Assembly: GCF_900187965.1 (NCBI RefSeq)
Contig: NZ_FZNL01000028.1
Location: forward strand, 1 to 64,000
DNA from: Flavobacterium sp. ov086
GTDB lineage: Bacteria; Bacteroidota; Bacteroidia; Flavobacteriales; Flavobacteriaceae
Length of the DNA stretch: 64,000 nucleotides
Reading direction: 5' to 3'
The notes below the pieces were generated by a model. That model was not told where the DNA came from and ran no database searches. It saw nothing but the letters and a program-made list of their open reading frames with translations. Shown piece after piece: positions 57,936 to 64,000 of the stretch (positions are counted from its first letter, which is position 1; every line of letters starts with the position of its first letter). A program made the translations under genes and the position numbers.

Positions 57936-59192
57936 ATGGAAACGTCTATAGATCAGGAAAATATATCCAAGAAAAAAGCTTTAAATAAAATGAAAGGGAA
58001 TGCTTTGGCACTTTTAGGTGTTGCAGTACTTTTATTTATCATTGCTATTTATTTTAAAATTCCAATGTTGCAGGCTTTTAGCGAAGCGGCAATGGTAGGG
58101 GGAATTGCTGACTGGTTTGCTGTTGTAGCTTTGTTCCGTCATCCGTTAGGAATCCCAATTTGGCACACCGCTATTATTCCAACTAAGAAAAATGAGATTG
58201 GTGAAAATCTGGGGAATTTTGTTTCAGAAGAATTTCTGAATCGTGAAAAACTGGAAATTAAAATAGAAGAATTCAACTTTGCAACAAAAGCTTCTGAATG
58301 GCTTTCTCATGACGAAAACGCCAATAAAATTGCCAATTTGGTGGCTGTAAATGTTATTCCCGGAGTCTTGAAAACATTAAAAGATGAAGATATAAAACAC
58401 TTTATTCAAACTCAATTCAAAGAAAAACTGGAAGCAATTAATTTTGGAGAATGGGTAGCGCTGGCTTTAGAGCCTTTGCAGAAAGGGAATGTAAAGGATG
58501 AATTGCTCACAAATGTTCTGAATGTGATGAGCACAGAACTTAGTAATAACAAAGATTTAATCAGGAGAAAAGTAAAAGAATCGACACCATTTTTGAGTTT
58601 TGGCTTAGCCGATAAAAGCATTACAGAAGGAGTTTTTAATGGATTAGCAGATTTTCTAAACGAAGCTAAACAACCGGGAAGTGCTATTAGAGTTAAGATT
58701 GATGAATATGTTTATGATTTTCTGGATAAAGTGAAGAATTCGGAAGAAATGAGGGTAAAAATCAATACGATGATTCTTGGCTTTGCCGGAAAAAAAGAAG
58801 TTCAGGATTACATCAATGGAATTTGGGACGAAATAAAATTGTCAATTACCAATGATTTAGAAAAAGGGGAGGAGTCTTCGATTAAGAAAAATATTTCCGG
58901 TTTGATTCAAGGCTTTGGAAACGGAATAAAAGAAGATCCTGTAATGATTGACAAGATCAATAATTTTATCAAAAACGATTTGCTTTCTATTCTTTTAAAC
59001 AATAAAAAAGTGATTGGAGATTTGATTTCGTCAACCGTAAAAAGTTGGGATGGGAAAGAGGTTTCGGAGAAATTAGAATTAGAAATCGGTAAAGATCTCC
59101 AATACATCAGAATCAACGGAACTCTGGTTGGTGGACTTATCGGAATCTTGATCTATTTTGTTGAATGGACTTACCATTATTTTGTGATGTAA
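57936..59192 (+). CDS. DUF445 membrane protein
   Basis: A 418-residue protein of the DUF445 family. A membrane segment lies at about 22-45 (ALALLGVAVLLFIIAIYFKI) and another near the C-terminus (VGGLIGILIYFVEWTYHYFV). The family signature MVGGIADWFAVVALFRHPLG is present, and the middle is long and helical. It is related to YjiN/YheB-type proteins, with no known function. The helical centre should extend into the cytoplasm. Confidence 0.85.
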   Translation: METSIDQENISKKKALNKMKGNALALLGVAVLLFIIAIYFKIPMLQAFSEAAMVGGIADWFAVVALFRHPLGIPIWHTAIIPTKKNEIGENLGNFVSEEFLNREKLEIKIEEFNFATKASEWLSHDENANKIANLVAVNVIPGVLKTLKDEDIKHFIQTQFKEKLEAINFGEWVALALEPLQKGNVKDELLTNVLNVMSTELSNNKDLIRRKVKESTPFLSFGLADKSITEGVFNGLADFLNEAKQPGSAIRVKIDEYVYDFLDKVKNSEEMRVKINTMILGFAGKKEVQDYINGIWDEIKLSITNDLEKGEESSIKKNISGLIQGFGNGIKEDPVMIDKINNFIKNDLLSILLNNKKVIGDLISSTVKSWDGKEVSEKLELEIGKDLQYIRINGTLVGGLIGILIYFVEWTYHYFVM

Positions 59193-59283
59193 TACTTGTT
59201 CAGAAGAAATACATCCAATTTTGTCATTTCTGCTTCGTCGAAATTGACAAGAAAACTTAACGTGGATTTGTGTTTAAAAACAA

Positions 59284-59316
59284 AAAAGAGACAAATTATT
59301 AAAACGTGTCTCTTTT
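59284..59316. terminator. bidirectional terminator between the DUF445 gene and gpmI
   Basis: Perfect arms AAAAGAGACA and TGTCTCTTTT (10 bp) with a 13-base loop, between two convergent genes. Confidence 0.75.
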
Positions 59317-59337
59317 CTTATATAATAAAATGGATTT

Positions 59338-60855
59338 CTACAATAACGAGTGACAAGTCATTGCGTTAGGTTGCTGAACTCCCATTAATTCTAAAATAGT
59401 AGGAGCGATGTCACCAAGAACACCATTTTGGATATTTTTTAATTCTTTATCAACCAGAATAATCGGTACTGGGTTTGTTGTATGCGCTGTATTTGGGCTT
59501 CCGTCAGGATTAATCATTGTTTCGCAATTTCCGTGATCGGCAATTACGATTGTAGTATAATCATTGGCAAGAGCTGCTTCGATAACTTGTTTTACACAAG
59601 CATCAACAGCTTCACAAGCCTTAATTGCTGCGTTCATGATTCCGGTATGACCAACCATGTCTCCGTTAGCAAAGTTTAAACAAACGAAATCAACTTCACC
59701 TTTCTTCAATTCAGGAACAAGAGCAGCTGTAAGTTCAAATGCGCTCATTTCCGGTTGTAAATCGTAAGTTGCTACTTTTGGAGAATTTCTCAAAATACGA
59801 GATTCACCTTCAAAAGGAGTTTCTCTTCCACCAGAAAAGAAAAATGTCACGTGTGGATATTTCTCTGTTTCAGCAATACGAATTTGTTTTTTCCCCGCTT
59901 TTTCTAAAACCTCACCAAGAGTTTCGGTAATATTATCTTTGTTGTAAACTACTTTTACGTTTTGGTATGTTTCGTCGTAGTTTGTAAGCGTTACATAATA
60001 CAAGTTTAACTTGTGCATGTTTTGCTCGTGGAAATCTTGTTGCGAAAGCGCTTCTGTAAGTTCGCGGCCTCTGTCAGTTCTGAAGTTAAAGAAAATTACA
60101 ACATCATTTTCTTCAATAGTTGCCAGTGGTTTGTCGTTTGCGTCAACCATTACAATTGGAGCAATAAACTCATCTGTAACATCGTGTGCATAACTGTCAA
60201 GAACACTTGCAACTGCATTTTTAGATGGAGTTCCAATAGCGTTAACTACTAAATCATAAGCTAGTTTTACACGTTCCCAACGTTTGTCACGATCCATTGC
60301 GTAGTAACGGCCAATGATCGAAGCAATTTTTACCGGTGTATCTTTAATATGATCTTCTAAATCCTGAATGTATTTTGCTCCGGATTTTGGGTCAACATCA
60401 CGACCATCAGTAAAAGCATGAATAAAAACTTTATCTAAACCATATTCTTGCGAAGCGTCGATTAATCCACGTAAGTGAGAAGTATGAGAGTGAACACCTC
60501 CATCAGAAACTAATCCTAAAAAGTGTACTTTTTTATTGTTTTCTTTAGCATATGTAAAAGCGTCAACAAGTACTTGTTCTTTGGCAAGTGTTTTGTTTGC
60601 TACGGCTAAGTTTATTTTGGCTAAATCCTGATATACAATTCTTCCGGCACCAAGATTCATGTGACCAACTTCACTGTTTCCCATTTGACCTTCAGGTAAA
60701 CCAACATTTAATCCGTCAGTTCGAAGTTGTGCGCTTGGGTATTTTTGGTAAAGACTGTTTATAAAAGGAACGTTTGCGTTGTCTATTGCAGATACTTTAG
60801 GGTCAGGAGATTTTCCCCAACCGTCTAAAATCATTAGAATTACTTTTTTATTCAT
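59338..60855 (-). CDS. gpmI: 2,3-bisphosphoglycerate-independent phosphoglycerate mutase
   Basis: A 505-residue alkaline-phosphatase-superfamily enzyme interconverting 2- and 3-phosphoglycerate in glycolysis. The N-terminal metal-binding ILMILDGWG, the nucleophile Ser in MGNSEVGHMNLGAGR, and the late metal ligands in VCLNFANGDMVGHTGI and IVIADHGNCETM are all present. The start MNKKVILMILDGWG (60855) is used in preference to 60885. A TATCTTTG -7 candidate lies at 60872-60879. Confidence 0.95.
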   Translation of the reverse strand: MNKKVILMILDGWGKSPDPKVSAIDNANVPFINSLYQKYPSAQLRTDGLNVGLPEGQMGNSEVGHMNLGAGRIVYQDLAKINLAVANKTLAKEQVLVDAFTYAKENNKKVHFLGLVSDGGVHSHTSHLRGLIDASQEYGLDKVFIHAFTDGRDVDPKSGAKYIQDLEDHIKDTPVKIASIIGRYYAMDRDKRWERVKLAYDLVVNAIGTPSKNAVASVLDSYAHDVTDEFIAPIVMVDANDKPLATIEENDVVIFFNFRTDRGRELTEALSQQDFHEQNMHKLNLYYVTLTNYDETYQNVKVVYNKDNITETLGEVLEKAGKKQIRIAETEKYPHVTFFFSGGRETPFEGESRILRNSPKVATYDLQPEMSAFELTAALVPELKKGEVDFVCLNFANGDMVGHTGIMNAAIKACEAVDACVKQVIEAALANDYTTIVIADHGNCETMINPDGSPNTAHTTNPVPIILVDKELKNIQNGVLGDIAPTILELMGVQQPNAMTCHSLL

Positions 60856-60995
60856 CATTTTTAGTTTTTTACAAAGATAAACCATTTCTAAAATGTGAAC
60901 GAAAGCATTGTTATAATTTACGGTTAATAAAATGAAGCGTATTAAAAAATAATAATTTAGTTGAAGAACCCTAAAAATTTTAAAATTAATTCACG

Positions 60996-63425
60996 CTAGA
61001 CTCTGTTTCTAACCTTATTTTTGACAGCATTATAGTCAATAAAATATTTGACGCTTACTGAAAAAATGTGTTTTAAAGCATCATTATTCAATAAATCTGT
61101 AACATTATGTTTGAAATTCTTGTCGATAATGCGTTCAAAATTAGAAGCATTATTGCGGTATAAAACCGAAAGTTGACTTCCGGGTGCAAACCACCAGGAA
61201 TAGGACAAATCAGTATTCCAGGAATAAAAGCTTGAGTTTTTGTTCTCAGTATATTGTGGATAAGGAGTTAGTGTTCCGTTTGGCTGAAGTTCTAAAATAT
61301 CTTTGTTTTCTGCAGATGACCAATATTGACGAATCGCCAGATTGATTGTCATGGCGCTGTTTATAGCATATTTCCCGCCCAGTGTATTTGCATAAGTAAT
61401 TACATTTCTATTCGCAAAAACAATAGTTTCGGGAGTATTTTCGTTGTTATCATCGTTATAACTATCAATATAACCTTTGTTATTGTTTCGTCTTAAAAAA
61501 CTAAAACTATATGTTAGTAACAGTTTGTCGGTAAAACGATATCTGGGACCAAGATCAACGCCATATGCAATTCGTCCGGATTCATCGGCAATGGCAATAG
61601 ACGGGTTTAAATCAAGAGCAAATTTCTTGTTGTAATTGGTGGATACACTTGCCCAAGCTTCAATTTTCCTCGGAATAATAACATACCTGTTTTCTGCTCT
61701 GGGTTCATAATAATCATTAGATTCCAGTGGAAAAAGAGTAACTCCAAAGCCGTAATAATTATTATTTACCGAGGTAACATTTACTTCAGAGCTTATTTTA
61801 TTGTCCTGTACTTTTCCGGATTCTTTATTAAACTCGACATACATATCGTAGTCAACTTTAAATTTATTGAAAAGTTTTGTAGGGTTTAGAATTCTATAAT
61901 TGGCATTGCCATAAAAGTTGTAATAATTGGTATAAAAGTTAATTCCCAAATCATTCGGATCAAAATCTTTGGTTACAAAATCAGAACCTACGCTGTAACG
62001 ATATTTTCCGCTGGTTTCGGCAAAACTAACAGTTGAAAAAAGCCCGTTTTTATCTTCGTCAGCATTAATAAAACTGTATTTGACATTTCCTGATAAGTTA
62101 TAAGTATTTGCTTTTGTGTTCAAATCCCAAACTAATCCCGTTAGGTTTGCATCTCGATAATGACCGTTTCTGCTCACATTTGTATTAATAAACGTTACCG
62201 AAGAATTTTTTCTAAAACGCTGATCCAAAACCAATACATTATAATTTGTCAAAGGCTCTACGATTACTTTTCTCGTCTCTCCAGTTATCGTGTCTTTTAT
62301 CGTAGCATAAGTTTTTTCGGTAACAGCATTTAGAACTCCAATTCCTAATCCGTTTTTTGTACGTCCTGAAACTTTCAAAGCATTGATTAGATTAACGTTC
62401 TGAACATTGTCAATGATTTCTTCGTTATCATGTAACTCAGGATCAATAGAAGGTTTTCCGCCAATTCGTCTGGAGTAAAATAGGTTACCTTTATTAAACA
62501 AGTCCGTTCCTTCGGTAAAAAAGGCTCTATTTTCATTAAATTGCTGTTCAAACGGACCAAGATTTAAAATCTGATCGTCGTATTTTGCCTGTCCAAAATC
62601 GGGAATTAAAATAGCGTCAAGCGTAAAAGCATCGCTAATTCCGTATTTAATATCCATTCCGCCTTTTAGAGTACCAAAAGTTTTTTGACCGTCTGCGGCA
62701 TTTAAATAATAAGAAGCATAAGGCAGAAAAAACAATCGAGTAGGAGGTTTGATGTTTTCGATTCCTGTCAGATCGCCATTTTGTTGTGTAAATGTTCCAA
62801 TCTTGGTATTAATCAAATTCCAGGTGTATTTTTTACGTTCTCGTTTTATATCCCTGAAAAAATTTATTCCCCAGGTTTGTTTGTTTTCTCCTGAAAAACG
62901 CAAGGCGGCATAAGGAAGTTTAATTTCGACAATCCAGCCTTCGTCCGTTATTCTGGCTTTACTGATCCAAACTGCATCCCAGGAATAATCCTCTCCGTTA
63001 GCATCAGTCATAATGCAATCGCCTTGCACATCAGCAGCAGAAACGAAAAACTCAAAATTTTGTTGACCGTCATTAAAACCATTAATAAAAACGCCAAAAA
63101 GATCGGCAGTTCCAAAGTTGTCACGCTGCAAGACTTCTTTTAAAATCTTGGCAGGTTCATCATCATATAGCATTGCGCCAATATAAATAGCGTCATTATT
63201 ATATACCACTTTAATGTCTGTCTTTTTGTTCTCCGGAATCGATTTTCCGTTATCAGGATCATACATTACAAAATCTGTCGCTATCGAAGCGTCTTTCCAT
63301 GCTGATTCATCCAACTTTCCGTCAATAGTAATGCTTTCTGAAGTCGATTGGGCTTGCAAAACTTTTTTCTGACAATAGCCTGAGAAAGTAGATAAAAGAA
63401 GAATAAAAAAAAGTGTTTTTTTCAT
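60996..63425 (-). CDS. DUF5916 outer-membrane protein with a CBM9-like N-terminal domain
   Basis: An 809-residue exported protein. A signal peptide (about 1-18, ending FSGYCQ) leads into a carbohydrate-binding-like domain (about 30-210: ITIDGKLDESAWKDASIATD and YSWDAVWISKARI). The rest (about 220-809) is beta-rich with repeated aromatic strands, consistent with an outer-membrane barrel. The family is common in Bacteroidota; its substrate is unknown. The gene is monocistronic, divergent from the partial gene at the window end. Confidence 0.85.
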   Translation of the reverse strand: MKKTLFFILLLSTFSGYCQKKVLQAQSTSESITIDGKLDESAWKDASIATDFVMYDPDNGKSIPENKKTDIKVVYNNDAIYIGAMLYDDEPAKILKEVLQRDNFGTADLFGVFINGFNDGQQNFEFFVSAADVQGDCIMTDANGEDYSWDAVWISKARITDEGWIVEIKLPYAALRFSGENKQTWGINFFRDIKRERKKYTWNLINTKIGTFTQQNGDLTGIENIKPPTRLFFLPYASYYLNAADGQKTFGTLKGGMDIKYGISDAFTLDAILIPDFGQAKYDDQILNLGPFEQQFNENRAFFTEGTDLFNKGNLFYSRRIGGKPSIDPELHDNEEIIDNVQNVNLINALKVSGRTKNGLGIGVLNAVTEKTYATIKDTITGETRKVIVEPLTNYNVLVLDQRFRKNSSVTFINTNVSRNGHYRDANLTGLVWDLNTKANTYNLSGNVKYSFINADEDKNGLFSTVSFAETSGKYRYSVGSDFVTKDFDPNDLGINFYTNYYNFYGNANYRILNPTKLFNKFKVDYDMYVEFNKESGKVQDNKISSEVNVTSVNNNYYGFGVTLFPLESNDYYEPRAENRYVIIPRKIEAWASVSTNYNKKFALDLNPSIAIADESGRIAYGVDLGPRYRFTDKLLLTYSFSFLRRNNNKGYIDSYNDDNNENTPETIVFANRNVITYANTLGGKYAINSAMTINLAIRQYWSSAENKDILELQPNGTLTPYPQYTENKNSSFYSWNTDLSYSWWFAPGSQLSVLYRNNASNFERIIDKNFKHNVTDLLNNDALKHIFSVSVKYFIDYNAVKNKVRNRV

Positions 63426-63743
63426 GAAATGTTTAAAATAAACGCGTCTGTAATGTCTGTTGCATTAATAGACAACGTTTTTTCCAAAATGTTACACTTA
63501 TAATTACAATAAATGCGATTTAATTAAGTTTTCTTTAAGAAAGAGGTTCAAAACGCTAAGATTTTTATGATAAGTAAATATCTTACAAATAAAAACGATT
63601 TTTGCTCCAAATGCTAATATTTTATTTTGATTTTGTTAAAGTTTAACCAAAAAGGCCTTGATTTACAGGCTTATACTTTGATAAGTATATTTTTTTTGTA
63701 GTTTTGCCAGACCCAAACCTTTTGTTTAACCTAAAGAAATTCA
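63426..63743. other. divergent intergenic region with a plus-strand promoter
   Basis: About 320 bases between the DUF5916 gene and the partial gene at the window end. The plus-strand promoter at 63677-63706 is the only clear signal. No RNA gene, repeat or frame is convincing. Confidence 0.5.
63677..63706 (+). promoter_or_regulatory. promoter of the last (partial) gene
   Basis: -33 TTTG (63677-63680), an 18-base spacer and -7 TAGTTTTG (63699-63706), a strong match to the Bacteroidota consensus. The predicted leader is about 32 bases. Confidence 0.7.
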
Positions 63744-64000
63744 ATGATTTATAAAATTTATCCGCTGCTTGTGGTTATGTTATTATCTTTTGGTAAAGAT
63801 TCAAATAACACACCCGAAACTAAAAAGACTGCAATAAAGACTATCGCAAAAGTTGAAAAACTTACTGTCGAAGCAAAAATTGAAAGTGTCTATAATACTT
63901 TGAATTCCAATAACTTTAAATTGCCTGAACTTAAAACTTTTTCAGAAGCTTTAAAAGGGTTTTATTTGTTGAAAGAAAGAGGAATTATTCAAAAGAACAT
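63744..64000 (+). CDS. partial gene, probably L,D-transpeptidase-like secreted protein
   Basis: The first 85 residues of a gene cut by the window end. It opens with a hydrophobic signal sequence (MIYKIYPLLVVMLLSFGK). A Lys/Thr-rich stretch follows, then a helical part (FKLPELKTFSEALKGFYLL, KERGIIQKN). I recall this N-terminus from flavobacterial proteins annotated as murein L,D-transpeptidase catalytic-domain family. The catalytic Cys region would be outside the window, so the call rests on N-terminal resemblance only. Confidence 0.5.
   Translation, partial: MIYKIYPLLVVMLLSFGKDSNNTPETKKTAIKTIAKVEKLTVEAKIESVYNTLNSNNFKLPELKTFSEALKGFYLLKERGIIQKN

Noticed and set aside
1..64000. CRISPR array, prophage, integrative element, rRNA operon or replication origin
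   Set aside because: No regularly spaced direct repeats, phage structural genes, integrase-tRNA junction, rRNA sequence or DnaA-box cluster is visible. The tRNA-Gly/Leu pair is followed at once by a terminator and ordinary genes.

Overview
The window reads as chromosomal DNA of a Flavobacterium-like member of the Bacteroidota. Signs of this are an AT-rich background, promoters of the TTG-N(17-23)-TAnnTTTG type, a type IX secretion (T9SS) cargo protein together with a T9SS plug-family protein, the family set (DUF1573, DUF5916, DUF6370, DUF983, GxxExxY), and intergenic DNA full of palindromic repeats. Most of the window is core metabolism and housekeeping. No prophage, CRISPR array, rRNA operon or large island is visible.

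Layout. 1-340 is the right end of an IS3-type insertion sequence. 346-5825 (minus) holds an AsmA-like protein, a secreted alpha/beta hydrolase and SppA. 6107-7240 is a FolK-deoxynucleoside kinase fusion. 7328-10216 is a large LRR/lectin/Ig-like T9SS cargo protein. 10326-14135 holds a TrmH-type methylase, a DUF1573 protein and MutS. 14285-14457 is a tRNA-Gly/tRNA-Leu pair with its own promoter and terminator. 14620-21411 holds a DUF1508 protein, a repeat-rich small lipoprotein, KdtA, a sugar aminotransferase, GalE, a small toxin-antitoxin-like pair, FabD and a DUF983 protein. 21561-24543 is a stress-type cluster: an AraC regulator, YceI, an Fe-S mini-protein and pirin; the yceI and pirin promoters share one motif. 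24935-29603 is the glyoxylate shunt (aceB, aceA) with a divergent RamB-like regulator. 29791-32331 is a tight four-gene operon including purT. 32545-40733 holds a U32 protein, a DHFR-like protein, a beta-barrel protein, a four-helix-bundle protein, an aminotransferase, a desaturase, RsmG and an unknown protein.

41073-41815 is a broken beta-carbonic anhydrase gene. 41823-48783 holds two LytS/LytTR-type two-component systems, each next to a gene for a secreted protein (an SMP-30-like beta-propeller and a CocE-type hydrolase). 48885-55402 (minus) holds PruA, ApaG, the T9SS plug-family protein and a SNF2 helicase. 55515-63425 holds a methyltransferase, a GxxExxY nuclease-like gene bracketed by inverted repeats, Map, a DUF445 protein, GpmI and a DUF5916 outer-membrane protein. 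The window ends inside a probable L,D-transpeptidase-family gene.

The less ordinary content lies between and around genes: several families of long palindromic intergenic repeats, two copies of one of them flanking yceI, a GxxExxY gene between inverted arms of the same repeat family, a shared operator-like motif in two promoters, and a perfect palindrome between the aceB and regulator promoters. I found no clear new multi-gene system. The GxxExxY/repeat arrangement is the best candidate for something not well described.
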